Shown here: positions 54,415 through 62,501 of the stretch, one piece after another
Position numbering within the stretch: position 1 is the stretch's first letter
Layout: each line of letters begins with the position of its first letter
Assembly: GCF_004366075.1 (NCBI RefSeq)
Contig: NZ_SODU01000001.1
Span: 124,001 to 188,000 of the forward strand
Length of the DNA stretch: 64,000 nt
Direction of reading: 5' to 3'
DNA from: Kribbella pratensis
Lineage (GTDB): Bacteria; Actinomycetota; Actinomycetes; Propionibacteriales; Kribbellaceae
Notes under the pieces: generated by a model
Database searches by the model: none
What the model was told of the DNA's origin: nothing
Seen by the model: the letters and a program-made list of their open reading frames with translations, nothing else
Position numbers and translations under genes: made by a program

Positions 54415-54658
54415 GGCCGGTGGGCCGGGATCCGTCGGCCGACGGCTCGCTCGCCGGGTGTTCGACGAGGGCGATCACGCGGGCGGAGAGGAAGCGGGCG
54501 GTGCGGATCGGCGTACCGGACCGAGTCACCTCGACGACCTCGGTGACGTTGCGGCTGGTGGAGATCTCGACGCGGCGGCCCGCCTTCGTGGCCATGATCT
54601 CGTACGACGAGACGCCGTTGCCCGTGTCGACGACGATCTCGACCCGATCGCCCTTCAT
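54404..54658 (-). CDS. Small beta-rich protein of unknown function
   Basis: This 84-residue protein starts at ATG 54656-54658 (MKGDRVEIVVDTGNGVSSYE) and continues IMATKAGRRVEISTSRNVTE and VVEVTRSGTPIRTARFLSAR. It has an alternating pattern of a small beta-barrel and a Ser/Pro-rich tail. It overlaps the hydrolase start by 11 bp, so the three genes 54658 to 53063 form one operon. No family is assigned. Confidence 0.7.
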   Translation of the reverse strand: MKGDRVEIVVDTGNGVSSYEIMATKAGRRVEISTSRNVTEVVEVTRSGTPIRTARFLSARVIALVEHPASEPSADGSRPTGHEG

Positions 54659-54736
54659 GAATCCAACGTACCCGGATCCCGCCGGACCCGTTGACCGGAC
54701 GCGCGCCGGACGGGATGCTCGACCCGGGGGGACGAG

Positions 54737-55414
54737 ATGGGGCGGCGCAGTCCATTGGTGACGCTCGCGGCAACGGCCGTGGGCCTCGTCGTCCTGCTCG
54801 CGGTCAACAGCACGGTCACCGGCAACACCGACCTCACCCAGACCGGTGGCGCAACCCCGACACCGACCGCGACAACTACGGCTCCTGCGGCCACGCCATC
54901 GACCACCCCATCGACCCCGTCGACGACCCCGCCGCAGACCGCGACACCGCCCACGCAACCGACAGCCGTCTACGTGGGCAGGACGACGGGGCGCGAGGCC
55001 ACGGTCGCCATCGCCGTGAAGAACGGCCGGGCCGTCGCCTACGTGTGCGACGGCCGTCGCCTCGAGGCCTGGCTGACCGGACCGTTCCGTGACAACCAGG
55101 TCGTCCTGCGATCGCGCACAGGCGAGCGCCTCGTTGCCGCCATCGGCGCGAAGAGTGCCACCGGCTCTCTGACGCTCCACGGCCGCACGCTGCGGTTCGC
55201 GATCAGCGTGGCCGGTCCACCCGCCGGGCTGTACCGATCGGCGAGCAAGAGCAGGACGATCGGATGGATCGTGCTGCCGGACGGCAGTCAGGTGGGAGTC
55301 GACAACGACGGCACGCCGGCCCCGGCACCGCGGCTCGACCGGGAGCGCGGCGTCGCAAGTGTCGGCGGCGTACGCGTGACGGCACAGCCGATCACCGGCG
55401 ACGAGACATTCTGA
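54737..55414 (+). CDS. Membrane-anchored extracytoplasmic protein with Thr/Pro linker
   Basis: This 225-residue protein has one N-terminal hydrophobic helix (LVTLAATAVGLVVLLAVNST), a linker of about 40 residues made mainly of Thr, Pro and Ala (near 35-75), and a C-terminal domain (AVYVGRTTGREATVAIAVKN, LEAWLTGPFRDNQVVLRSRT, TLHGRTLRFAISVAGPPAGL). It is likely outside the membrane. It is 9 bp before the next gene in an operon with a DUF membrane protein and a Rieske protein. Its role is unknown. Confidence 0.8.
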   Translation: MGRRSPLVTLAATAVGLVVLLAVNSTVTGNTDLTQTGGATPTPTATTTAPAATPSTTPSTPSTTPPQTATPPTQPTAVYVGRTTGREATVAIAVKNGRAVAYVCDGRRLEAWLTGPFRDNQVVLRSRTGERLVAAIGAKSATGSLTLHGRTLRFAISVAGPPAGLYRSASKSRTIGWIVLPDGSQVGVDNDGTPAPAPRLDRERGVASVGGVRVTAQPITGDETF

Positions 55415-55423
55415 GGAGCGGAT

Positions 55424-55954
55424 GTGACGACGACGCCGGTGCACCAGGTCAGCAGGGTCGGGATCCCACTCGCGGCCGGTGCCGCGGCTGCGGTCGCACT
55501 CGGCGTCTACGGCCGCCTCCACGATCCCACCGGCGTCGCGATCGACATCGCGGGCTTCTCGAGCTTCCAGGCTGTGAAGACCTGGCTGGCGACCCTCGCT
55601 CTCGTACTCGGCGTGCTGCAGGTCGTCTCAGCAATCGCCCTCTACAGAGGCCGCGCCTGGCTGGCTCCGGTGCACCGTTGGTCAGGCCGCGCCGCCGTTG
55701 CGGTCACCCTCCCGGTCGTCGCGCATTGCCTGTACGCGTTGGGATTCCAGTACGGCGAACCACGCGTACTGATCCACTCGCTGCTCGGCTGCTTCTTCTA
55801 CGGCGCCTTCGTCGTCAAGATGCTGACCCTCACCCGCAGGGACGCGCCGTCATGGCTGCTGCCCGTCGTCGGCGGGGCAGTATTCACCGGCCTGATCGGG
55901 CTGTGGCTCACCTCGGCGCTGTGGTTCTTCACCACGTTCGGCGTCATCCGTTGA
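55424..55954 (+). CDS. DUF6529-type membrane protein
   Basis: This 176-residue protein has five hydrophobic helices: IPLAAGAAAAVALGVYGRLH, KTWLATLALVLGVLQVVSAI, SGRAAVAVTLPVVAHCLYAL, LLGCFFYGAFVVKMLTL and LLPVVGGAVFTGLIGLWLTS. His residues in VHRWSGR, VAHCLYALG and LIHSLLGCFFYG could be heme or metal ligands, like those of small cytochrome b-like membrane proteins. That is an interpretation. GGAG precedes the GTG start. It is followed directly by a Rieske gene, so it may be the membrane electron-transfer partner. Confidence 0.8.
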   Translation: MTTTPVHQVSRVGIPLAAGAAAAVALGVYGRLHDPTGVAIDIAGFSSFQAVKTWLATLALVLGVLQVVSAIALYRGRAWLAPVHRWSGRAAVAVTLPVVAHCLYALGFQYGEPRVLIHSLLGCFFYGAFVVKMLTLTRRDAPSWLLPVVGGAVFTGLIGLWLTSALWFFTTFGVIR

Positions 55955-55965
55955 AAGGACCCGCT

Positions 55966-56367
55966 GTGGACGCACCCAGCCGCCGTACCATCCTGACCGG
56001 AGCCGCCGCCGGGCTGGCGACTGTGGCCGGCTGCGCGAAGTACGGTGAGCCGAAGCCCACCCCGCAGCCCGCGCCGGCCGATACGGTGCTCGGCAAGACT
56101 GAGGACATCCCGGTCGGCGGCGGGCAGATCTTCGCGCCGCAGCAGGTCGTGGTCACCCAGCCGGTCCAGGGCACGTTCAAGGCGTTCAGCTCGATCTGCA
56201 CCCACCAGAGCTGCCCGGTCGCCAGCGTTGCCAGCGGCACGATCAACTGCGACTGCCACGGCAGCAAGTACTCGATCAAGGACGGTTCAGTCGTCAACGG
56301 ACCGGCGCCGCGCCCGCTTCCGCCGAAGCAGATCAAGATCTCCGGTGACGCGATCACGCTGACCTGA
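55966..56367 (+). CDS. Rieske [2Fe-2S] lipoprotein
   Basis: This 133-residue protein has a twin-arginine-like lipoprotein signal (SRRTILTGAAAGLATVAGC, lipid Cys after AVAG-like end) and a Rieske domain with both cluster motifs: ICTHQSCPVASV (C-x-H) and CDCHGSKYSI (C-x2-H). It would carry a [2Fe-2S] cluster on the outer face. GAAAGGA lies upstream of GTG 55966. It forms an operon with the two genes before it, so it probably exchanges electrons with the five-helix membrane protein. Confidence 0.9.
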   Translation: MDAPSRRTILTGAAAGLATVAGCAKYGEPKPTPQPAPADTVLGKTEDIPVGGGQIFAPQQVVVTQPVQGTFKAFSSICTHQSCPVASVASGTINCDCHGSKYSIKDGSVVNGPAPRPLPPKQIKISGDAITLT

Positions 56368-56404
56368 AGGGCGGCGAGACGTGTAATAGGTACTGGGAGG
56401 CTTG

Positions 56405-57265
56405 ATGGAGGACGGTCCCGGCGCCAAGCGACCGCGCAGGCGACCCGCGGCGGTCATCATCGCTGCCCTGGTCGTCACGCTGGTGTCCGCTGTGCTCGGC
56501 GCCATCGCGGTCGGCCGACTCGACGGCGGTCCGCGGTCCGGGCCCGGGCAGAACGCCGTACCCCTGGCACCTGCCACGAGGCTGCCTTCGACGACGGCGG
56601 GTACGCCGGACACCGTGAGCCCGTCTGCACCGGCGGCGACCCCGGCGCCGCCGCCGACGACCGAGTTCAGGTTTCAGCCTCTCTGGCCGTTCCGGTCGGT
56701 GGCGGAGGCCGCGGCCTGGCAACGGTCGTATCGCGAGAGTGGCGGGCAGCCGTGGCATCTGGACGCCGAGGAGACGGCGCTCAATTTCACGCGAGGCTTC
56801 CTCGGGTTCACCGAGATCGACCGGGTGGTGTCGCGGTCGGCCCGAGGTGACGACGCCTACATCGGCGTCGGCTACCAGGCCGAGGGCCGCTCGAGCGTCG
56901 CAGCCGTCATCCATTTGGCGAAGATCGGACGTGGATCGGACGCACCGTGGGAGGTGGTCGGCACAGCGGATACATCGCTCACAGTGGAGCGGCCGCGGTA
57001 CGCCGCCCGCGTCACGTCACCGATCACTGTCGGCGGGCGGATCAGCGGGGTGGACGAGTCGATCCGGGTTCAGATACGGCAGCCGTCGTCGGAGGAGCCG
57101 ATCGGCACCTACTGCTGCCGGCCCGGCGGCGGTGAGAAGCAGTCGTGGTCCGCACAAGTGACCTTCCGCGGGGCGGTGGATCCGGCCCTGACCGTCGTGG
57201 CCTCGACAGGCGGGCATGTGAGGGAGATCGAGCAGTTCGCGATCACAGGGGTACGCCGGGGTTGA
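56405..57265 (+). CDS. Membrane-anchored protein with Gmad2-like C-terminal domain
   Basis: This 286-residue protein has one N-terminal helix (AAVIIAALVVTLVSAVLGAI), a Pro/Thr/Ala linker to about residue 85, a middle domain (FRSVAEAAAWQRSYRESGGQ to VIHLAKIGRG), and a C-terminal Ig-like domain (VTSPITVGGRISGVDESIRV, EEPIGTYCCRPGGGEKQSWS, VVASTGGHVREIEQFAITGV) resembling Gmad2 domains of spore germination and immune-like lipoproteins. ATG 56405 with GGGAGG upstream is preferred over the TTG at 56402. It is likely extracytoplasmic. Its function is unknown. Confidence 0.78.
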   Translation: MEDGPGAKRPRRRPAAVIIAALVVTLVSAVLGAIAVGRLDGGPRSGPGQNAVPLAPATRLPSTTAGTPDTVSPSAPAATPAPPPTTEFRFQPLWPFRSVAEAAAWQRSYRESGGQPWHLDAEETALNFTRGFLGFTEIDRVVSRSARGDDAYIGVGYQAEGRSSVAAVIHLAKIGRGSDAPWEVVGTADTSLTVERPRYAARVTSPITVGGRISGVDESIRVQIRQPSSEEPIGTYCCRPGGGEKQSWSAQVTFRGAVDPALTVVASTGGHVREIEQFAITGVRRG

Positions 57266-57330
57266 CCGCCGGCCCGTGGTTCGCCGTACCGGGATCTGAC
57301 TGTGGCCGCGCCGTGGGAGAGGATAGACCT

Positions 57331-58659
57331 ATGAGTGCACCGGAGACCGCTGATCGTTCGTACACGCCCGATGCCGAAGTGGTGGAGCTCTGCAGTGAGC
57401 TGATCCGGATCGACACCACGAACTACGGGAACGGCAAGAGCAACGGGGAGCGGGTTGCGGCCGAGTACGTCGCGGCGAAGCTGGACGAGGTCGGGATCGA
57501 GTCGACGATCTACGAGTCGGAGCCGGGGCGGGCGACGCTGGTCGCGCACTGGGACGGCGAGGACCAGAGTGCGGACCCGCTGCTCGTGCACGGGCACCTG
57601 GACGTCGTGCCGGCCGATCCGAAGGACTGGAAGGTCGACCCGTTCGCGGGGGAGATCTTCGACGGGTGCGTGTGGGGTCGCGGCGCGGTCGACATGAAGG
57701 ACTTCGACGCGATGGTGCTGTCGGTCGTGCGCGCGCGGCAGCGCGCCGGCGTGAAGCCGCGGCGTCCGGTCCGGCTGGTGTTCACCGCCGACGAGGAGGC
57801 CGGCGGCGTGTACGGCGCCCAGTGGCTGATCAACAACCACCCGGACACCGTTGCCGACTGCACCGAAGGCATCGGCGAGGTCGGCGGGTTCTCGATCACC
57901 GTCAAGGACGACCTGCGGCTGTACCTGATCGAGACGGCCGAGAAGGGCATGAACTGGATGCGGCTCAAGGCCCGCGGTACGGCGGGACACGGGTCGATGG
58001 TCAACACCGACAACGCCGTGACGAACCTGGTCGAGGCGGTCACGCGGATCGGTTCGCACGAGTGGCCGCTGCGCGTCACGCCGACCGTCCGCGAGTTCCT
58101 GAAGACGCTCGAGGACGTGCTCGAGGTCGAGCTCGACCCGGAGGACATGACGACGACGCTGGCGAAGCTGGGCAGCTTCAGCCGGATGTTCGGCGCCACG
58201 ATCCGCAACACCGCGAACCCGACGATGCTGAACGCCGGCTACAAGGTGAACGTGATCCCCGGCGACGCCGAGGCGCACATCGACGGGCGGTTCCTGCCCG
58301 GGTACGAGGACGAGTTCTACGCGACCATCGACGAGCTGCTCGGCGACAAGGTGCAGCGCGAGACCGTCGTCACGGACATCGCGCTGGAGACCGAGTTCAG
58401 CGGTGGTCTGGTCGAAGCGATGAAGGCGTGCGTGCAGGCCGAGGACCCGCAGAGCCGGTTCGCGCCGCTGCTGATGTCGGGCGGCACCGACGCCAAGTCC
58501 TGGAGCCGGCTGGGCGTGCGGTGCTTCGGCTTCGTACCGCTGCAGCTGCCGCCGGACCTGGACTTCATGGGCATGTTCCACGGCATCGACGAGCGGGTGC
58601 CGACCTCGGCCCTCGAGTTCGGGTCGCGGGTCCTGGATCGTTTCCTCGATCAGGCCTGA
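57331..58659 (+). CDS. M20-family metallopeptidase/deacylase
   Basis: This 442-residue zinc enzyme has the M20 metal motifs: LLVHGHLDVVPADP (His, Asp), WGRGAVDMKDFDAMVLSVV (bridging Asp), VFTADEEAGGVYGAQ (catalytic Glu pair) and the C-terminal zinc ligand in MFHGIDERVP. The dimerisation domain includes GTAGHGSMVNTDNAVTNLVE. Members cleave dipeptides or N-acyl amino acids; the specific substrate is not clear from sequence. ATG 57331 has GAGAGGA upstream. It is 66 bp after the Gmad2-like gene. Confidence 0.93.
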   Translation: MSAPETADRSYTPDAEVVELCSELIRIDTTNYGNGKSNGERVAAEYVAAKLDEVGIESTIYESEPGRATLVAHWDGEDQSADPLLVHGHLDVVPADPKDWKVDPFAGEIFDGCVWGRGAVDMKDFDAMVLSVVRARQRAGVKPRRPVRLVFTADEEAGGVYGAQWLINNHPDTVADCTEGIGEVGGFSITVKDDLRLYLIETAEKGMNWMRLKARGTAGHGSMVNTDNAVTNLVEAVTRIGSHEWPLRVTPTVREFLKTLEDVLEVELDPEDMTTTLAKLGSFSRMFGATIRNTANPTMLNAGYKVNVIPGDAEAHIDGRFLPGYEDEFYATIDELLGDKVQRETVVTDIALETEFSGGLVEAMKACVQAEDPQSRFAPLLMSGGTDAKSWSRLGVRCFGFVPLQLPPDLDFMGMFHGIDERVPTSALEFGSRVLDRFLDQA

Positions 58660-58674
58660 CGCCGGCCGGCCGAT

Positions 58675-58950
58675 TCACCCCTCCAGATGAGTCGGCCGGT
58701 GGGTCACCTGTTCGATGTCCTCGGCCGCCTCCAGCACAAGCCGGTGCGAGAGTTCGGACAGCGCCCGCGCCGTAGCCAGCTCGTCGCCGATCTGCGGGAC
58801 CTCACGGTCGTTCGGATGGCGGTACGCCGTACCTCGCGCCGAGAGCTGCTCGCCCGCATGGGTCCGCAGCCGGGCCTCCGCCCGGGTCGTCCGCTCGTCC
58901 TCCTCCTCGTCGATCACGATGTCGACCGTCCATTGCCGCATCGTTGACAT
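58675..58950 (-). CDS. DUF1876-family small protein
   Basis: This 91-residue protein reads MSTMRQWTVDIVIDEEEDER, then TTRAEARLRTHAGEQLSARG, and GDELATARALSELSHRLVLE. The pattern matches the DUF1876 (dsRBD-like) family, which is common in actinomycetes with unknown role. ATG 58948-58950 is preferred because AAGG lies 8 nt before it; a GTG at 58959 is also in frame. It is convergent to the M20 gene. Confidence 0.82.
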   Translation of the reverse strand: MSTMRQWTVDIVIDEEEDERTTRAEARLRTHAGEQLSARGTAYRHPNDREVPQIGDELATARALSELSHRLVLEAAEDIEQVTHRPTHLEG

Positions 58951-59053
58951 TCCACTCACCTTCGTCCACTGAGTTCCTACTCCGAGCGTCGTACGCCGGC
59001 GCGCGAAGTGCTAGTGCCGGAATCGGATCGGTGAAAATCGACTGGCTGCTCGA

Positions 59054-61495
59054 TCAGGCCTGACGGATGATCCTCGGCACGGTCAGCAGGCCGGAGTTGA
59101 GGTAGTTGGCGGCGTGTTCGATGTGCTGGAGGTCGAACCGCCGCCCGTAGCGCGCGGTCACGTCTGCAGCCGCTTCGAGCAAGTGGTGATCGGCGGAGAG
59201 CGCGTTCGCAGCGGTGTTGTGTACGACGATCCGCAGCTCGTTCACGCCCGGTCGCGCGGCGGCTGTGAGGTCGACCTGGTACGGCGGTGCCCAGAGCGAA
59301 CCGCAGTGGGTGTCGTTGAGCCATATATCGGCGGCGACACCAACGGGCGGGGTGATGAGCACGCGATAGGAGTTGCTCGGGAGGTAGGACTCGCTGTCGG
59401 GTGCGACCGGTTCCCCCGGGCCGAAGTCCAACAGCAAGCAGTCGGTGGTGTCCGGGAGTTCGATCTCGGTGCGGTACGTCGCGGAGCCGGAGTACGTCGT
59501 CAGCGCCGGGTCGTCCTCCCAGCGGTGCGGCAACGTGATCGGGCGACTGTCATTGCCAAAGGCAACCGACCAGCCGGTCTGAAGCGCGTGGACCTGTTGG
59601 GCCGGAGCGGCCGCGTCAGCTGCGGGCGTGGTGGTCGGGATCAGGACCGCTGACTCGTAGGGGTGGAGGGTGATGGTCCCGGTGACTGCAATGTCGTCAG
59701 AGAGCGCCCTCCAGTGTTCCAGCGGCTGGTCGAAGGTGAGAGTGCGAATCTCCGGTCCGGTGTTGGCGACGAAGTAGAAGTCGCCGTCGTCGAGGCGCCG
59801 GTGGACCACTCCGACGTCCTGCTGGGGAGTGAGCGGCGGGCGCGGAAGGTGGTCGGCGAGGGTGCTGACGTCGGTGATCACCTTTCCACCGGCCGCGACG
59901 ACAGCATCCAGCCAACGCTGGGTTTCCGGTGGCGTGGCCGTTCCTTCGGTTACGACGACCAGCTGTGCGTCAGCGGGATCGAGTACCTCGAGCGCGTCGT
60001 CGTCGATCAGGTCGAAGTCCAGTCCGGCTTCCCGGATCATGCGGGGAGCGCTCTCTGGGATCAGCCGTCGGGCAACGCGGTAGAGATTGAGCGGCTCGGC
60101 GTGCCCCGTGCGTACGGCGGCGTACGCGTCGGATGCCGGAATGTAGATCTTCACCGGCCGGACAGGCGTTCCCTGCTGGAGCAGCCAGGAGAGACGGTGG
60201 AGGGAACGGAAGAGAGCGGTTGCCGACGGCCACCAAGGGTTCCGGTCGTCGAGTGCGCCCGCGGCGTAGAAGATCCACCCGAGCCCGGGCCCGTCGGTCG
60301 GAGAGTAGGGCCAGCCGTGGCCGATGAGCTGGTTGACGCCCGAGGGGAAGTGCTCGTGAGCCTCGCCCTGGAGATCCAGTGGCGTCGCGCGGAACGAGGG
60401 GGAGTGGACCCACGTCCACACCTCGGCGGACACGACCGAGCGGCCGTAGAGGTTCGCGGCCGACGACGCCCAGCGGGTCTCGGGGATCCGCGTCCACCCC
60501 CAGCCTTCGCCTTCGAACAGGTCGGCGTGCCGATAGCTGCTCATCGTCGCCGGCGGCTCACCGTAGCTCTGGATCCGGAACGGTACGCCGTATCCGGCCG
60601 CCCACTGCTGGAACACCTTCAGGAAGTTGTCCTCGTACAGCTCCGACAGCGTCCGCCCGAAGTCGATCCGCAGTTGCCGCGAGCCCTCGGTGTCCACGAG
60701 CAGCTCGAAGAGCCGCGGCCGCAGCTCGTACCCGCGCCGCTTCACGAACTCGTCGAAGATCCCCGGCGTCCAGTCCCCGCCGTACACCTCGAGGCTGTCG
60801 CAGAACACGGACCCGAGGAGCTCCGGCGTGGCCGCGAGCAGCAAGGGTTCGGCGACCTGCCTGATGTGTACCTGAGCGGCGGCTGCCGAGTAATGGTCGA
60901 GCGTCAGTCCCTCGGCTCCCACGGCGGTCCGTTTCACCTGCTGCCCGGTCACGCGGGACGTCGCGATCAGTACCTCGCGCGGCTGACCGCCGGCCGGTAC
61001 GTGGATGATCCCGTCGCTCGCCGGCACCTCGACGTACGACGACGGCGCCCCGGCCGGCCCGTCGCCGACGTACGCCGCGACGAACTCGTCACCGGGCCAG
61101 CCGGCCACGATCGGTACGTCGTACGCCGCGGCACCGATCTCGCGGCGGTCCCAGTGCAACTGCCGTGCCGCGTACTCGGGCCCGACGTGCGCACCGCCGT
61201 ACGACCACCCGCTTCCGAGTGTCACGTCGAACCGCAACCCGAGCCGTCGCGCCGTCCGCGCCGCGTGCCCGACCAGTTCGAGGAACTCGGGCGACCCGAA
61301 CTGCGCCGTCACCGGTCCCATCGGATAGACGAACGCGACCTCGGCGCCGCCGAGCCCGGCGGCGGCCATGGCTTCCAGCTCGCGGTCGATTTCGTCTCGC
61401 TCGATGGATGGTCCGAACCACCACCAGCGCATCATCGGCCGCCCCTCGGGCGGCGGGTTCCGGAACTGTCGTCGTACGTCGTCGACGGTCGCCAT
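59054..61495 (-). CDS. GH106-type alpha-L-rhamnosidase-like glycosyl hydrolase
   Basis: This 813-residue protein has a long catalytic N-terminal part beginning PPPEGRPMMRWWWFGPSIER, then GLGGAEVAFVYPMGPV and FDVTLGSGWSYGGAHVGPEY, as in GH106 rhamnosidases. The C-terminal galactose-binding-like region reads CLLLDFGPGEPVAPDSESYL, then VAADIWLNDTHCGSLWAPPY. There is no signal peptide, so it acts inside the cell on imported oligosaccharides, if family assignment holds. ATG 61493-61495 is used; an upstream GTG at 61504 is in frame. The LysR gene upstream is 72 bp away and may be independent. Confidence 0.85.
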   Translation of the reverse strand: MATVDDVRRQFRNPPPEGRPMMRWWWFGPSIERDEIDRELEAMAAAGLGGAEVAFVYPMGPVTAQFGSPEFLELVGHAARTARRLGLRFDVTLGSGWSYGGAHVGPEYAARQLHWDRREIGAAAYDVPIVAGWPGDEFVAAYVGDGPAGAPSSYVEVPASDGIIHVPAGGQPREVLIATSRVTGQQVKRTAVGAEGLTLDHYSAAAAQVHIRQVAEPLLLAATPELLGSVFCDSLEVYGGDWTPGIFDEFVKRRGYELRPRLFELLVDTEGSRQLRIDFGRTLSELYEDNFLKVFQQWAAGYGVPFRIQSYGEPPATMSSYRHADLFEGEGWGWTRIPETRWASSAANLYGRSVVSAEVWTWVHSPSFRATPLDLQGEAHEHFPSGVNQLIGHGWPYSPTDGPGLGWIFYAAGALDDRNPWWPSATALFRSLHRLSWLLQQGTPVRPVKIYIPASDAYAAVRTGHAEPLNLYRVARRLIPESAPRMIREAGLDFDLIDDDALEVLDPADAQLVVVTEGTATPPETQRWLDAVVAAGGKVITDVSTLADHLPRPPLTPQQDVGVVHRRLDDGDFYFVANTGPEIRTLTFDQPLEHWRALSDDIAVTGTITLHPYESAVLIPTTTPAADAAAPAQQVHALQTGWSVAFGNDSRPITLPHRWEDDPALTTYSGSATYRTEIELPDTTDCLLLDFGPGEPVAPDSESYLPSNSYRVLITPPVGVAADIWLNDTHCGSLWAPPYQVDLTAAARPGVNELRIVVHNTAANALSADHHLLEAAADVTARYGRRFDLQHIEHAANYLNSGLLTVPRIIRQA

Positions 61496-61567
61496 GCTCT
61501 TCACCCCACAGTGACCGGCGACCCGCGGTCAACGGCGATGACCAGTACCGGACAGATCGTTCTGAGA

Positions 61568-62428
61568 TTACGAGAGGTTGAGGGTGGCGCGGAGGTGCGG
61601 GAGGTGGGTGATCAGAGGCTTGGGCGGGGTGGGGGTGGTGACCACGGAGAGGGTGAGGCGGTAGTGGAAGGGGGCGGGAGTGAGGTGTTCGCCGGGGCGG
61701 AGTTCGGTGGCCAGGGCGCTGCGGGGGACCAGGGCCAGGTGGGACCGGCGGCGAGCCATGGCGACGGTCGTGCTCAGGGTGACGCCGCGGCGCGGGACGG
61801 CGCCTTGGGCGGCCAGGCGGGAGTGGATCTCCTCCGAGCCGCGGTCGTACGTGGAAAACGCGATCTGGCGGTCTTTCAGCGGTCGGCGGCCGCGGCCGGG
61901 TGGGCGGGCGCCGGGTGGTACGAACAGGACGAGTTCGTCCCGGCCGACGCGCCGTGCTGCGGTGCCGCGGGGGAGCGTCATCTGGTCCGCGATGGCGATG
62001 AACGCGGCGTCCATGGTGCCCTCGGCGACGCGTTCCACCAGGAAGTGACCGTGGTCGACCTGCTGCTGGATCTCCAGGTCGGGAAGGTCGGCGTCGAGGA
62101 CCGGGAACAGGATCGGCGCGAGGCTGGCGAACGTGCCGATCACGAGGCGCTGCGTGACGGCGGCCGCGCGCGTGGCGTCGTACACCTCCTCGAGGTGGCC
62201 GAGGATGTGGTCGGCGCGGCGGCTGAGTTCGGCGCCGGCCGCGGTGGGGCGGGCGCCGCGGGTGTCGCGCTCGAACAGTTGGGTGCCGCAGAGGCGTTCG
62301 AGCCGGGCGAGGCGTTGGGACGCCGAGGGCTGGGAGATGCGGAGCTCGCGGGCCGCGGTACCGACGGCACCGGTCCGGGCGACGGCTTGGACCAGTCGCA
62401 GGTCCTCGACCGAGGGTAATGAGACCAT
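61568..62428 (-). CDS. LysR-family transcriptional regulator
   Basis: This 286-residue protein has the LysR N-terminal helix-turn-helix (LRLVQAVARTGAVGTAAREL, then RISQPSASQRLARLERLCGT and QLFERDTRGARPTAAG), followed by the two-lobe effector domain (VIGTFASLAPILFPVLDADL, DAAFIAIADQMTLPRGTAAR). It is divergent from an MFS gene. A perfect palindrome covers its own start codon, so it probably represses itself and controls the transporter. ATG 62426-62428 would then be leaderless or nearly so. Confidence 0.93.
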   Translation of the reverse strand: MVSLPSVEDLRLVQAVARTGAVGTAARELRISQPSASQRLARLERLCGTQLFERDTRGARPTAAGAELSRRADHILGHLEEVYDATRAAAVTQRLVIGTFASLAPILFPVLDADLPDLEIQQQVDHGHFLVERVAEGTMDAAFIAIADQMTLPRGTAARRVGRDELVLFVPPGARPPGRGRRPLKDRQIAFSTYDRGSEEIHSRLAAQGAVPRRGVTLSTTVAMARRRSHLALVPRSALATELRPGEHLTPAPFHYRLTLSVVTTPTPPKPLITHLPHLRATLNLS

Positions 62429-62443
62429 AGGCTGAGCCTATGG
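62425..62443. promoter_or_regulatory. LysR operator-like palindrome over the start codon
   Basis: CCATAGGCT-G-AGCCTATGG is a perfect inverted repeat with 9-bp arms. The LysR ATG (62426-62428) lies inside it. The inner core ATA-N9-TAT fits the T-N11-A pattern of LysR sites. The MFS start is 58 bp downstream. Confidence 0.7.
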
Positions 62444-62501
62444 CAAGCGGGCAAGCCGTGCCGGCTACCTGCGGCCGCGGGAAACGCCAAGAATTCAAGG
62501 T

